DNA of 64,000 nucleotides from Alviniconcha marisindica (GCA_018857735.1 JABMCL010003822.1:1-64000); one strand, 5' to 3'. Positions 22,505 to 46,799 are shown, counted from the stretch's first letter. Program-made: numbers and translations. The notes: generated by a model from the sequence alone, not told the origin.

Positions 22505-22960
22505 GGCAAGCAGGCAGGCAGGCAGGTAGGTAGGTAGGCAGGGAGGGAGGGAGGAAGGGAGTTAGGGAGGCAGGGAGGGAGGTAGGCAGGCAGCCGGGTA
22601 GGCAGACAGGCAGCACGCAGGCAGGTAGGTAGGTAGGTAAATCGGTGGGTAAGTACATAGGTAAGAAAGTAAGCAAACTATGGTGACAGTCTCCATACTT
22701 TTGTGGTCCTTGTTCAGCGGTAGGTAGGTAGGTATCCCCTGATACAACCGCACTGGTTGACGGCGTAAAACACCAAGTTACTAGGTAGGTAGGCAGGTCG
22801 GTAGGTCGGTCTGTCGGTCGGTCGGTCGGTCGGTAGGTAGGTAGGTAGGTAGGTAGGTAGGTAGGTAGGTAGGTAGGTAGGCAGGCAGGCAGACAGACAG
22901 GCAGGCAGGCAGGCAGGCAGGCAGGTAGGTAGGCAGGTAGGATGGTGGATGGGTAGGTAG
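22505..22960 (+). repeat. GGTA/GGCA tetranucleotide repeat
   Basis: Two blocks of GGTA, GGCA and GGTC units separated by unique sequence. At 22733-22785 lies an inverted copy of the phrase GGTGTTTTACGCC..TGCGGTT..ATCAGGG that also occurs at 41318-41385, a dispersed-repeat end. Confidence 0.85.
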
Positions 22961-23725
22961 GCTACGGTTTGGTATTAGTGTCGATGTCTTTGTAGTGGTC
23001 TCTGAAAGTAAAGGATAGAGAGTACAACTTTTCCACCAACCCTCTTCTGGAAAATCTGCTAATATGAATGTAATAGCCTAACTTGAATTATCTGGCTGCG
23101 AATGTGTGTGTATGCGTGTGTGGGGGGGGGGGGGGGGGGGGGGCTGCGTGAGGGGAGTGTTGGTGCGTACGTGTGTGCTTGTGTGTTGTCAGTTCATACA
23201 GTCATTGTCAAAGAGAGAAGCACAATGTCAAATACTAACGATAACGATGAACCGAAAATCTAGTGCAGTTACGACGAAGTGGCGCAATTAAGGCAGTAAT
23301 TAGGACTATTCATTAATAACTCCCACTTCTGCCACTTCAGCTATAAATGTCAAAAGGTAAAAAAAAATCAAAGCACGCACCAGCGTTTGAAACTAAGACA
23401 CAAAAGAGCACATTAAAAACTTTACGAATAAGTGGGTTCGAATGCCGAGGGATAGGATGTTATTGACGAATTACAGCCGTGATGTGAACCAGGCAGATAA
23501 CTACACACGTCAGTGATCCCAGTCTGTGAGCTGCGCCCGCTAATATAATGATCATCGCTGCTAGGAATTAAGGCTGCTATCTTTTATCCAGACGAGAAAA
23601 TGTCTCTTTGATCTGACGTAATGACTCTTTTATTTCATGCACCCTCACCGTCTGATGATGACTAAACCGGCCCATCTGATGTGCTCATTGTAGTACACAA
23701 CTCCGTTTTTCAACAGGACGATGTA
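22961..23725. other. No gene seen
   Basis: A poly-G run at about 23122-23143 and otherwise unique sequence. Confidence 0.5.
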
Positions 23726-24260
23726 CTATACTGGGCGGTTCAGTTAAGCTGGTTTGCACGAATGAATGCCCTTTGTAATCTTTCGCGCAAGAAGTCGCGA
23801 GAGGTCGCAGCATCACTTCCTGGCCGATTTCTGAGTAGGCGTTGCTTTACGCTGTGTATAACAATGGAAGTTGAACCCAGAACTGCGAAGCAATACAAAT
23901 GCCACCACTGTTGCAGTTGCAAAAATTACCGGGAAAAGGGGATGGAGGGTGGGAAAAAAAGTGTCTTTGTGTCGTTTTTTGGCTGACCAGAAGATCGCGA
24001 GTTCGTGGAAAAAGTGCCTTTTGGGGCATCATATAGCACGAGCAACAAGTTATTGCTTATTGCCAGACACATTTTGTCTACCGGCCTCCAAACGCCTTTA
24101 AAGTTGGCAGTGTAAAATTCACAAATTCACTGTCACCGCCTTCCATATGCACCGAAAGTAAAAGCAGCCAAGGGACTTAAGCTTGGTGAGTACATTTCCC
24201 TAGATCTGTTCTATTGGGCGGTTCAGGTGGGGTTGTTAACTCCCTTGACTTTTACACGAC
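23726..24260 (+). mobile_element. 0.5-kb MITE-like element, rearranged copy
   Basis: Matches the element at 63040-63558 from its 5' terminus (CTATACTGGGCGGTTCAG) to about 24180 (CAAGGGACTTAAG). The last 45 bp (24211-24255) are present in inverted orientation relative to the other copy, so both ends here read CTATTGGGCGGTTCAG outward on the plus strand. It encodes nothing I recognise. Confidence 0.75.
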
Positions 24261-24690
24261 GAAAAGCAAGGAAACAGTAATACACGAGGCTTTCGACAAA
24301 ATTCTGTTATATTTTGTCAACCTCACCAGTAGCTGTTCACTCATTCTTCGATGTACTATTGGCTATGACTAACACTTGATGGTAGAATGCAGAACTGGTT
24401 CTTCTTGACGTATCGACGTATTTACAGCTGCGTCAAATGTGTCAAATCAGGACATGCTGTAATAGATACTCTCAGTCTATATAATAATTATGTAGTAGCA
24501 GATTTGACTTTTCTGTGGATTGTTCTGCCCATCAGTTCGGCACATGTCCACGAAGAATAAAAACAATTAGTTACTTGCAGTGTCACTAGGTTACAATGAT
24601 TTCAGCCAGAATGATGGCGAAGGAATAATCAAAAGCACGATTGAGTAAGCAATGACCGGTCTACACACTGAAACGGCTGCCCAGGCACAG
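24261..24690. other. No gene seen
   Basis: Unique-looking sequence. Confidence 0.5.
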
Positions 24691-24697
24691 GAGTACA

Positions 24698-24938
<241 letters not shown>

Positions 24939-25140
24939 CTGAGTAAAAACAAAACTGCAGAAATGTGTATGCACCCCCAGGTATTGCACAGAGAGCACAC
25001 GCCGTAAACAATTATACCCGGTGCCTTTAACCATCCGTTGTTTAGTTTTGTCAGGAGCCAACACACAGGTACTTGGAGAGAGGGAACGAAAAGTTCATTT
25101 TCTAAGGATTGTACTTTAGGTTCATTTAGACCTGGCTAAT

Positions 25141-25143
<3 letters not shown>

Positions 25144-25217
<74 letters not shown>
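25144..25217 (+). repeat. GA microsatellite
   Basis: Pure (GA)n, about 37 units. Confidence 0.97.
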
Positions 25218-25220
<3 letters not shown>

Positions 25221-25652
25221 CCCGTTCCATTTTTCTCGCGAACAAAAGCAGTCTAGTAAAGCGCGTTACGTAAAAGGCAGTAAAGTTCGTTGAATGGCGA
25301 GTCATATTTCAGCATAGAAGCAAAACTGTGCAGTCATTGGTCTCGAGTTTTACACACGCCAACAATTTCTGGGTGACACTTTGCGGAGCACTCCGCGTCT
25401 GCGCGACTTAATGCATTACCTGGCGTGGCGACCAGCAGGTTAGAGTCACCGTGACAAACACGCAGCAGGCCTGACTATTATGCACTGCAGTAGACAGCAC
25501 GTACACGAGGACAGGCTGAAAGTCAAAAGGGTTGAAGTGGACATAAATGACTGTCAAGATGACTGATGTAATACACACAGTTGGAGAAAGTTGGCTGTAT
25601 ACATCAATCAGTCAAGTGACTATTAAAAGCTGCAGGGTGTGAAATGATCAAA

Positions 25653-25654
<2 letters not shown>
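25218..25654. other. No gene seen
   Basis: Unique-looking sequence. Confidence 0.5.
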
Positions 25655-25743
<89 letters not shown>

Positions 25744-25784
25744 AGAAGAAGAAGAAGAAGAAGAAGAAGAAGAAGAAGAAGAGA
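25655..25784 (+). repeat. GA then GAA microsatellite
   Basis: About 43 GA units followed by about 14 GAA units. Confidence 0.97.
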
Positions 25785-26004
25785 AAAACTGGAATAAAAT
25801 TCATCAATCAGAGTGTCAAATATCTTAAATGTTACATTACCTGCCATAATGAATGAGGCAGAAATTATTAATATATAGGAGAAATGTATCACCATAAATA
25901 AGACAGACAACTTCAGTGCCAATAGTTCAGAAATTATACCAGTTATACCAGTATAAAGGTTTACATTAATCTACAGCAGCCACATGTATGTAGCATTAGT
26001 GCCC

Positions 26005-26630
<626 letters not shown>

Positions 26631-26953
26631 GAGAAAAACGTGCACCATATACATATTATTTGTCATAGTCGTGGCTATAGTTACTGTTCCAAACTGATGT
26701 CGTGGTTCTCACCATAGGTCAGACTAACAAATGTTGCTAAACATTATCTGACGAACTGGTGCATGGTAGGCAGCTGTCAGTTTCAAACGTCTGGATTTTT
26801 ACTCATTCATAAATTCACCTCGTTTCACGTCTTGGTCTGTCCACATTAATTAAGGAACCGTAACTGAGTACCAACACGCAAGAATATGTTTAGACCTAGT
26901 GTATTAAATCGGGATAAATATACAAGTATGAAGGCTGTGTAGTAACGTCACTC

Positions 26954-26982
26954 TGACGTCAGAACACAACATGTATAAAAGG
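26954..26982 (+). promoter_or_regulatory. CRE plus TATA promoter-like site
   Basis: A full palindromic CRE, TGACGTCA (26954-26961), is followed 12 bp on by TATAAAAGG (26974-26982). This spacing suits a focused RNA polymerase II promoter with a start near 27005. The downstream sequence has been invaded by two SINEs, and then a donor-like AAG/GTATGC follows at about 27453. I cannot show that it is used. Confidence 0.45.
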
Positions 26983-27010
26983 CAGAACCCCAAAAGTCGG
27001 CACCACATAG

Positions 27011-27170
27011 TCATTCAGGAGCTGTGTGAGAGTCGAGGTGGCAGTCCTGGGCTGTCCGTCCTAACGAGCCTTCTGGTTTCCGTGGACGTAAAGCTGTATT
27101 GAACTATGCTTCTGCATTGGTCACAGCTTGTCAGCCGACATCTGAGGACATTAAGCATCACTTCATCATC
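27011..27170 (+). mobile_element. SINE family C with target-site duplication
   Basis: Flanked by AGTCGGCACCACATAG (26995-27010) and AGTCGGCACCACACAG (27171-27186). The element ends CTTCATCATC. Confidence 0.88.
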
Positions 27171-27186
27171 AGTCGGCACCACACAG

Positions 27187-27358
27187 AGTTCAGGAGCTGC
27201 GTGAAAGTCCAGGTGGCCGTCCTGGGCTCCCCGTCCTAATGAGCCTTATGGTTTCTGTGGACGTAAAGCAACATTGAACCATACACGCATTGGTCACAGT
27301 TTGTCCCTAATATGTCAACCGACATCCGAGGACATTAAGCTCCACATCATCATCATCA
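27187..27358 (+). mobile_element. Second SINE family C in the same target
   Basis: Flanked by the same target word: AGTCGGCACCACACAG before and AGTCGGCACCCCAT (27359-27372) after. Three copies of the target word separate two tandem SINEs, so either the second inserted at the first one's target duplication or the pair arose by unequal exchange. Confidence 0.88.
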
Positions 27359-27627
27359 AGTCGGCACCCCATCGAACTCGACCCAACCCCACTGAGACTT
27401 TTATATCCAGCTGGACATTTCAGTGTATTTCTGGAGGGAATTTCTGGCAAAGGTATGCTCCTTAACTTTTGATTTCTTGTTCTTCCCCTTTATTATGACC
27501 CCCCCCCCTCCCCCGGTTACTAGCTGGGGTTGGGGTGGGTAGTAGGGGGGAACTGAAACAAGAATAATTGCTAACGTTCTAATACAAGACTCAAATACAT
27601 AAAAAATGAAAAAGAACGCTATTTATT

Positions 27628-27863
27628 AGTACGGCAACATTCTCATCCATGGCCGTAAATGTCACAGTTGGGTGCAGGACGAGTTCCAGCGCCTCCAGGC
27701 TGTGGTTGGCACTCTTGCCCACTCGATGTCCCTGACATCCACAGACGGGGCCGCAGCCTGGAACCAAGCCTCCATCCCTCCCCCTCCGCTGCCAGTGGCA
27801 GAATACCCGGAAGGCGTAGACCCCAGCGACACTTCCCCGTGCCAATTTTCAGGCTATAACTAA
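27628..27863 (+). CDS. Possible terminal coding exon, unrecognised
   Basis: A frame open from the TAG at 27625-27627 to a TAA at 27861-27863 encodes a 77-78-residue stretch including KCHSWVQDEFQRLQAVVG and a proline-rich SIPPPPLPVAEYPEG end. Base composition (GC-rich, few repeats) differs sharply from the neighbours. CTATTTATTAG before 27628 could serve as an acceptor, though its pyrimidine tract is poor. If real, the upstream CRE/TATA site could be its promoter. No family recognised, and the opposite strand is also open here (27591-27845), which weakens the case. Confidence 0.3.
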
Positions 27864-28019
27864 AAAAAAATCTTTTATTAACCCCCACCCCCTTACAGAA
27901 CAGTTAAGCAATGAAAAATAGTTCACCGTTTAACTGTTAAGTGTTGTTAATCCCTCTTTTTAAGCTACAAAACAATACTTAACAGTTAAACGTGCGTGTG
28001 CGTGTGTCTTTGTGCGCCC

Positions 28020-28022
<3 letters not shown>

Positions 28023-28086
<64 letters not shown>

Positions 28087-28316
28087 TGTGCGTGCGCGTG
28101 CGTGCGTGCGTGCGTGCGCGTGCGTGTGTTGTGTGTGGTTGTGTGTGTGGTGCGTGTCTGTGTGGTGCGTGTGTTGTGTGGTGTGTGTGTGTGTGTGGTG
28201 CGTGGTGCGTGGTGCTGGTCGTGTCGTGTGTGTGTTGTGTGTGTGTGTGTGTGTGTGGTGTGTGTGTGTGTGCGTGTTGTGTGGTTGTGTTGTGTGTGTG
28301 TGTGTGTGTGTGTGTT
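28023..28316 (+). repeat. Compound GT/GCGT microsatellite
   Basis: (GT)n, (GCGT)n and GGTGT variants. Confidence 0.97.
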
Positions 28317-28661
28317 AGTGTTGTGTTCGTGTGATTATTATAATTTAGCTTTGTTTACATGATCATTTTTATTTTGGCTTTTCTCAGTATCGATTATGCT
28401 ACTTTTATGTTGTACTTTTCAGGTAAAGCTGACATGAAGTCATTGTCTCCAACATTTACCGACACACAGACAAAACACAATCGCTGGCACAAACAAACCA
28501 TGCTAATAGCGTCTCTTTTATTTCTCAGTCTGTTTATTGCACGATATGTTTTGACACTTTGGTCAAACTTGTAGAAACTGACTGGCAAATGCTGGAAAGG
28601 AATCAAAATACAGAATACTTTATTCATCCAATTACGGGAAACTGCAATGTCTTGTCGCACA

Positions 28662-29059
28662 TAAAAAAGCAATATCAAACAAACAACCGTAAACAACCAT
28701 CACAATTAACCCAATGTGTAAAATTATATAGTATCAGTCCAGAAGTATATAATTGTGTGTATCACAGCATCGGCTTAACGCTTTCGCTCATCCATGCCCG
28801 CATTCACTCACTCACTCAAGCACGCACCCGCCCGCCCGCCCGCCCGCACGCACGCCCGCCCGCACACACACACACACACACACACAGACTCCTATCATCT
28901 TACTAACGCTCCAAAAAGCAATATCAAACAAACAACCGAAAACAACCATCACAATTATCACAATGTGTAAAATTATACAGTATCAGTGCAGAAGTATATA
29001 ATTATGTGTATCACGGCATCATCTTAACGCTCTCGCTCATCCATGCCCGCACTCACTCA

Positions 29060-29091
<32 letters not shown>

Positions 29092-29125
29092 GACACAGAC
29101 TCCTATCATCTTACTTACGCTCTAA
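28662..29125 (+). repeat. Two-copy tandem duplication, about 0.25 kb
   Basis: 28662-28910 and 28911-29125 share sequence from AAAAGCAATATCAAACAAAC to AGACTCCTATCATCTTACT. The second copy is shorter because its GCAC/CA tract is shorter. Confidence 0.85.
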
Positions 29126-29288
29126 ACTTGTATTAAACATGGAAACTGCTGAAACAAACGAAAATTCAACCGATTAGTTCTTGCGAGTGGGACTCGCAGT
29201 CTTCCACTTCCTTCCATTCGACTGCTGTCAAAGTCAGAAAGTCAGAGTACAGATGATGTGTAGAGTCATTTAAGATAGCTGCAAGTTT

Positions 29289-29427
29289 ATGTATGACCCT
29301 CGTAGAGTAAACCTCTTCAATGCTCTAACCACTAATACCCACAACATGTCCCCTTTTCTCGACTATTTTATCGAATCTTCCCCTTTCGTGATCAGAAATG
29401 TTCTGTCCCCAGCATACAAAGCCAAAG
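29289..29427 (+). CDS. Orphan exon-like frame, unrecognised
   Basis: From an ATG at 29289 a frame of about 46 codons (MYDPRRVNLFNALTTNT at the start) runs to AAAG followed by a strong donor GTAAGA. It would be a first coding exon ending in phase 1. There is no matching downstream exon I can identify before the minisatellite at 29.5 kb, so chance is a real possibility. Confidence 0.18.
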
Positions 29428-29499
29428 GTAAGAGCGCACTACTGACACCTTTTTGAAGGATGCTCATACTGATAGGGAAACGTTGGAATCTGCAGGTTG

Positions 29500-30210
29500 C
29501 ACTCTTTTGTTGCTAGGTTATGGAGACCGATAAGGACATGTTTGTGAAAGCTATAATTTTTTTCTCGCGATTCGGTTAAAGTTATGGAGACTAATATTAG
29601 GGAGATGGTGGATTCATTTTAAATACTTTTGTCAAAGTTGTGGAGATTGATCGAGACGTATTGTTACAGTATCAGTTTGTCAGTACACTTTTGTCAAACT
29701 TAATGTGAAGATGTTGGAATCAATTTCCACACTTTCCTCAGTTATGGAGACCTATAGTGTAACACTGGAAAGGTATCAGGTTCCACACTTTCGTCAAATT
29801 TATGGAGACTGACAAGGAAACATCGGAAAGATATCAGGTTCCACACTTTAGTCAAATTTATGGAGACTGACAAGGAAACATCGGAAAGATATCAGGTTCC
29901 ACACTTTAGTCAAATTTATGGAGACTGACAAGGAAACATCGGAAAGATATCAGGTTCCACACTTTAGTCAAATTTATGGAGACTGACAGGGAAACATCGG
30001 AAAGGTATCAGGTTCTACATTTTCATCAAACTCATGGAGACCGATAGGGAAACATTAAAAAGATAACAGGTTTCACACTTTCGTCAAAGTTATGGAGACT
30101 GACAGGGAAACATCGGAAAGGTATCAGGTTTCACACTTTCGTCAAAGTTATGGAGACTGACAGGGAAACATTGGAAAGGTGTCATGTTCCTCACTTGTTA
30201 CAGAGTTGCC
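29500..30210 (+). repeat. 58-bp minisatellite
   Basis: Units of GTCAAATTTATGGAGACTG plus GACAAGGAAACATCGGAAAG and CAGGTTCCACACTTT recur about 12 times. Three central copies (29793-29960) are almost identical and the outer ones decay. Confidence 0.92.
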
Positions 30211-30736
30211 GGAAACTAACATAGGGGAGATATTTCTAAAGTTTAAATTGTTTTCTCTTTCGTTGCCGCTGCATAGCTTAAATCAATGTGTCATGCTTGC
30301 CTGTCACATCCGTCAGTTAAAGCGAAGAGTAACTGATAAACCTGACTTTACTTTTTACGCCCGAAAAGGCTTCAAGGGCACCCTCATCCATCATTATTTT
30401 GCCCTCAGTATCTCCTCTGTCTAGGCAAATCGCCCCCACCTTTCATACCTACACGTCTTTTGTGAACAATGATAGATTACAGAAGCAGGGTCGTTTGTAA
30501 TCGTGTATGTTCCCCCCCCCCCCCGTTGTTTTCATGCTGTTCCTTAAAGGGTCTCGGCATTTTTATCATTTTTTCTCTTCTTTTTCGTTCTGTTCTTTTT
30601 TCTTTCTCTCACCGTTGTCTTTTCCTCTAATTTGTCTTGAACACTTTTTCCTGCTGGAGATTTTGTAGAGCCTTAGCCTTAGCCTTAGCTTTTGAAATTA
30701 GTCTCTGAGATCTCATCTCTTCAAGCTATCCTACTG

Positions 30737-30868
<132 letters not shown>

Positions 30869-30935
30869 GTGGACGTAAGACGGTCCGGAGACGGTCTCAG
30901 TGGACGTAAAGCAATATTTAAGGATGAACAGGATT

Positions 30936-31022
30936 TTTCAGAGCTTAGAAGCTGTGTGAAAAACGAGGTGAATGTCCTGTGTTCCCCGTTATTAACAGTC
31001 CGACGGTCTCTGTGGATGTAAA
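30936..31022 (+). mobile_element. Diverged SINE C fragment
   Basis: GAAGCTGTGTGAAAAACGAGG to GTCTCTGTGGATGTAAAGC matches the 5' half of family C with many changes. A minus-strand frame over it (30945-31355) is therefore unlikely to be a gene. Confidence 0.6.
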
Positions 31023-31752
31023 GCGACAGCGAAAAAGGGTCACCTTGGATGCGGAAATGACTACGGCTGAATTTTCTACAGCGAAATTTAAGTAGCTGCT
31101 CTCTTGAGTAATTTGAAATTTGTTGGTTGATTGCGTGTTTGACTGACTCACTAACTTCTTGATATTTAACGCCCAGTCCTTCGATTCGCGTAGGTCATAC
31201 CAAGTGACGCACAAGTCATCAACTGAGAAGTCTGATTCACTGGCCATGTCACACGTCACTGGAGGTTGAAGAGGACTGGCAAAACATGAAGTTGAATGAA
31301 CCGGGAAAGCAGAATTCAAAATGGCAGAACTTCTGTCAGTGGGTGGAACATGCATAAAAGTATTCTAACCTAGCGACACCTAGTTAGAAAAGAGACAACC
31401 TTCAATACCTCTGTATGTGCGTCCGTGCGTCCGTGTATGGTGTTAGTGTTGGTGTATTGTGTTGTGGTGTGGTGTGGTGTGGTGTGTGTGTGTGTGTGCG
31501 TGTGGGTGTGGGTGTGGGTGTGTATGTGTGTGGATTTGATATTTGACAAAAAGCAGCACGCTCGAGTTTTAATGCAGTTTTGTACTTGGGTTCAGGTGAG
31601 TGAAGATGTAATAAAAAATACATGATGGATAAGCCCAACAGTATGTACCCTCCTTTGTGCATTATTGTTACTCGGCAATAATGCAGTTCTCAGCTGTGTT
31701 GTCAAATAATTCTGCGAACGCAAGCTTCGTTTCTGTCCATTTTTGTTTTCAG
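31023..31752. other. Upstream of the transporter gene
   Basis: No recognisable exon. GT-rich tract 31440-31535. The coding exon at 31753 is preceded by a good acceptor, so at least one 5' UTR exon and the promoter should lie upstream, but I cannot place them. Confidence 0.5.
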
Positions 31753-31754
31753 AG

Positions 31755-42731
<10,977 letters not shown>

Positions 42732-42849
42732 GATTGCTTATTAAGGGATGTTTAGTTTTTACGCCACTTTTAAATCTTGCATATAATATATATATTCACT
42801 TGCACACCTCTAAATAGCCTAGATCTGAAACGGTTTCATGGCGGAGACA

Positions 42850-42855
42850 ATTAAA
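42850..42855 (+). terminator. Possible polyadenylation signal
   Basis: ATTAAA, 119 bp after the stop codon; a GT-poor, CA-rich region follows. Confidence 0.4.
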
Positions 42856-43004
42856 TCCCACTTATTGTGACGCATATTTCAATTGCGGGAGCAGACAGAC
42901 AACCACGCGCACATACGCACAAACACATATACGCCAGCGCGCGCCCATAAACACACACGTGGGCCCGACAACGTGGAATATATACAGTACATGCATACAA
43001 ACAT

Positions 43005-43008
<4 letters not shown>

Positions 43009-43093
<85 letters not shown>

Positions 43094-43131
43094 AAGAGAC
43101 GGACAGAAAGACAGACAGACACGCACGCACG

Positions 43132-43227
<96 letters not shown>

Positions 43228-43250
43228 CACACGCACACACGCACACACAC
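43009..43250 (+). repeat. Compound CA microsatellite
   Basis: Two (CA)n blocks separated by GACA/GCAC variants. Confidence 0.97.
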
Positions 43251-43254
43251 TCTC

Positions 43255-44386
43255 TGTCTCTCCCCCTCCGGACGTTTACTGTGTTTCATTGTCACAGCTC
43301 GCGTTCTTGTCAAAGAGAAGATGGAGAGATGCGAAAGAGAACCTTGGAACCCAACAATAGCCTGTGTTACACAAAAATCTGTGCAGGCTGTCGTGGACTT
43401 CATTTAGTGCTGACACGCTTTTTTTCCTTTCAAGTTTGTTTTCGAATATTTAAAAAAAAAAAAAAAAAAGACTGTGGCAAGCTCAGCCGCGATGAAAGCA
43501 TTGATATTTGGAACTGAGTTATCACAGAGACTCAAAATAATCGTCTGTGCGTTACCAATTAATTAAGAATGAAGATAGAAAAAGTGTTGTGAAATGGAGG
43601 AGGGGAGGAGGTAGTGAGACACCGGGTGGGGGGGGGGGGGGGGGGGGTAAATGTAGAGAGGGACTCTAACATCACGAAAACGTTAAACGGCCACGTGGCA
43701 AGGGAGACAATCGAGTAACTGATTGCCAGCATTCCTATGTATACGTGATTGTCTCTCTTGCCTCGGAAAGCTCTGTCTTCACGATGTAATGTTGAAGAAG
43801 TTTCAGGATAAATTATTGTTTGGCAAAAGGCTTGCGTGGAAAATATAGACAAACGGAATTTTTTCGATTGATTATTATTATAACAGTTTTTTCTTGTCTG
43901 TTTCAAAGAATTTTTTTTTAATGTGTGAGCCATCTTAATTGTAACATAATAATACTATTATAATAATGCTACACAAACTCTTAGTTCGATATCTTCTTGC
44001 TCTTTCTCTACCAAAATTCTTACATATTGCAATTATTCCATAACTATTTAATCATTTGATGCAAAGAGCAGTCGGTCTACTTGCTTTTTTCATCTGTTTA
44101 AACAAAAACAAAACAAAAACAAACAAACAAAATCCCCCCCGATATTATTATGCTATATATATTTTAAGTTATATATATATATATATTATTATGTTATATA
44201 TTATTTTTTTTGCGCAGAACACCACTGTGGGGCTTTTTATTTAAAACCATGTATCTGTCTTTCGCAATATACCTTTTACTCACACTCAGACTTCCTCGTA
44301 TAATCAAATTACATATGGCAGTTTCACAAGAGGGCTATCTGTACGGAAAATAAAGATATTTTTCCCCGTTATGAAAAGTAGGGCGT
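43255..44386. other. No gene seen
   Basis: AT-rich; poly-A at 43452-43469 and poly-G at 43629-43647. Confidence 0.5.
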
Positions 44387-44504
<118 letters not shown>

Positions 44505-45650
44505 TTGCCAAACAATCGAACAAACAAACAAACAAACAAAATAAGACAAGACAAAAACAGCTTTTTAACCTTAGCTCTTTAATCAGTTGATTCGACGTTG
44601 CCGGACGCCAGATCGGATCGGATCCTATCGCACACGTTTTAATTTGTTTTTCTCCCTCAACAAGGGTTCAGTCGTGATATTTCCTTCGGCGGTCACTTTT
44701 AGTTGACTCAAGCTGATCTCCTGCCTAATCCCCGAGCTGTAGCAAAAAAAGGCAACTCTAAAGTCCACAACGGAGTTGTCTGCACCTGCTCGCACGTGCT
44801 TCCTCTCAACTCCGCACGCGCTCAAAAAGAGTTACTCCCCTTTGTGCACGAGCGCTTCACAGTACTGGGAACCGGAATAGCGAGATTGGGAAATAATTAA
44901 TTTGTTCAGGGGCGCTGTTGTGGACCGTTCCGGCAATACGTGTGATTGATACAAGCAGGGGAGCAAGGGGAACCGTGCGGTCACGTGCCACGCACTGTTA
45001 GTACAAGACTTAAAGCGAATCACCGGCAGAGACAATGATTGAGCAGAGCCAACAATTCTCCGTCTGTTCTTTTTAATAACACTCCCTTTTCACGATACCC
45101 GGCAAAACGGCACCGAACATCTCTCTACGTTCTTGCACGCACGCTGGTTCTAAAAGTCGGGTTGGTGTTTCTTTCTGTTTTTCTTTTTCTTTTTTCTTTT
45201 TTTCTTGCTTCGATTCGGAGCCGTTACCAAAACAACGAAAGAGCTTTGCTTGGCCCGCGAGGGAAAACCAAGGATCGAAAACGTTTAATTGGGGGTGTGG
45301 GGGTGCGGTTGGGGTGGGTGGAGCAAAGCGTTGTTCAAAGTAACCGTTCGTGGGCCGATTACAGGGGTCAACACAGCAGCAAAAACATACGGCTCACCGA
45401 ATGCTTTGGTCTCCTCGTGCGCGAGGGAAGAATGGGGAAATATGGCTATTCACTTTAGTGTGCGGCGGTCCTTGTTCGTGGATATTTCGTGGGGAAGTGG
45501 TCGTATGAAGGCCGGAAAGAGAAGATAATCGAGGGGACGGTGTGTATGTGTGTGTGTGTATGAGAGGGGGGGGGGGGGGGGGGGGGGAGGGGAATATATT
45601 ATCGAGACATTAGGCTCTATTTAGCCATATGGTTGAGGAGAATCTTTCGA
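44505..45650. other. No gene recognised
   Basis: Less repetitive; short frames such as 45039-45458 have no recognisable product. Poly-G run at about 45568-45588. Confidence 0.45.
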
Positions 45651-45706
45651 CCCGTCCCTAATAAGCCTCATAGTTTCTGTGGACGTTAAGCACCATGTTT
45701 ACGTTT
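45651..45706 (+). mobile_element. SINE family A 3' fragment
   Basis: CCCGTCCCTAATAAGCCTC through GGACGTTAAGCACCATG, the shared 3' module. Confidence 0.7.
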
Positions 45707-45717
45707 AGAATCGTTCG

Positions 45718-45893
45718 TCATCAGTTCAGGAGCTGTGTGAGAGTCGAGGTGGCCGTCCTGGGCTGTTCGTCCTAACGAGCCTTCTGGCTTCCGTGGACGT
45801 AAAGTTTTATTGAACCATGCTTCGGCATTGGTCTCAGCTTGTCCCTAATATGTCTCGACATCCGAGGACATTAAGCATCACTTCATCATCATC
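45718..45893 (+). mobile_element. SINE family C with target-site duplication
   Basis: 176 bp, flanked by AGAATCGTTCG at 45707-45717 and 45894-45904, immediately after a SINE A fragment. Ends in CATCATCATC. Confidence 0.9.
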
Positions 45894-45996
45894 AGAATCG
45901 TTCGAACCTCATGCGGTCGGACCAGTCCGTCTTAAACGTACTGCCTGCCATATGATACAGCCGGAGCTTCACAACTACGGGTTATGCTTTAGCAAG

Positions 45997-46167
45997 GTAG
46001 GTAGTGTTGCTTAATGTCCTCAGATGGCAGTTGACATATTAGGGACAAGCTGAGACCAATGCCGAAGCATGGTTCAGTATTGCTTTACGTCCACGGAAAC
46101 CAGAAGGCTCGTTAGGACGGACAGCCCAGGACCGCCACCTCGACTCTCACACAGCTCCTGAACTACG
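45997..46167 (-). mobile_element. SINE family C, inverted copy
   Basis: Flanked by GCTTTAGCAAG and GCTATAGCAAG (one mismatch). It lies about 100 bp from the plus-strand copy, so the two could form a hairpin in a transcript. Confidence 0.85.
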
Positions 46168-46799
46168 CTATAGCAAGTCGAAGGTCTTTGTATTTAATCT
46201 TGCCGCTACTTGAGAGTTACCATCCCTCGGGACTTCCGGCCTTTCCTTTACTTCAGTCCAAAATTCCTGGCAGTCATTGGCTGGCGGATGCACGAGTTAT
46301 CTGTGTGGAATATGGCATGCTATATTTGGAACGGACGGGTTGAAACCGATGCTCTGAGTCGTTTTAACTGTACGGCTATGCTGACACACGATCCGTTGGA
46401 GGAGAAGTTCGGGTGGTCCCTCTGAACAATAGCCCTCGTGTAACCCTATGTGGTTCACTGGGCTCAAAGAAACCAACTAACTAACTAACCTGCTGAACCA
46501 TACGTCCGAAACGTTCCGTGCATCAGCGCCTTTATTTTCATGAAGTGTTTCGTCCCGCTGAAAGCTACAGTACGAATATAACCGCATTATCTCGAAAGCC
46601 AGTGTTGATTATTGGCAATAGAAAAGCCGATCCGACCACTCGGTCTGATCCCTCATGTTAAAGAGTAGCCGCTTGTGTTGTATTCACGAAACGATTAAGG
46701 CCCACTGTGGTTTATGCTCTGGTCTGCGGATACTAATACATGATTAACTGTTCAAACAGAATGATCGCAATGCAGCTGACAACGAATCTACTGCACTTC

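Noticed and set aside
23681..24101. Reading frames within the MITE
   Set aside because: The frames are not conserved between the two copies of the element.
30945..31355. 136-codon minus-strand gene
   Set aside because: A quarter of it is reversed SINE C; no recognisable domain or splice context.
44625..45528. Several 60-139 codon frames
   Set aside because: Overlap on both strands, no motifs, no convincing splice or promoter context.
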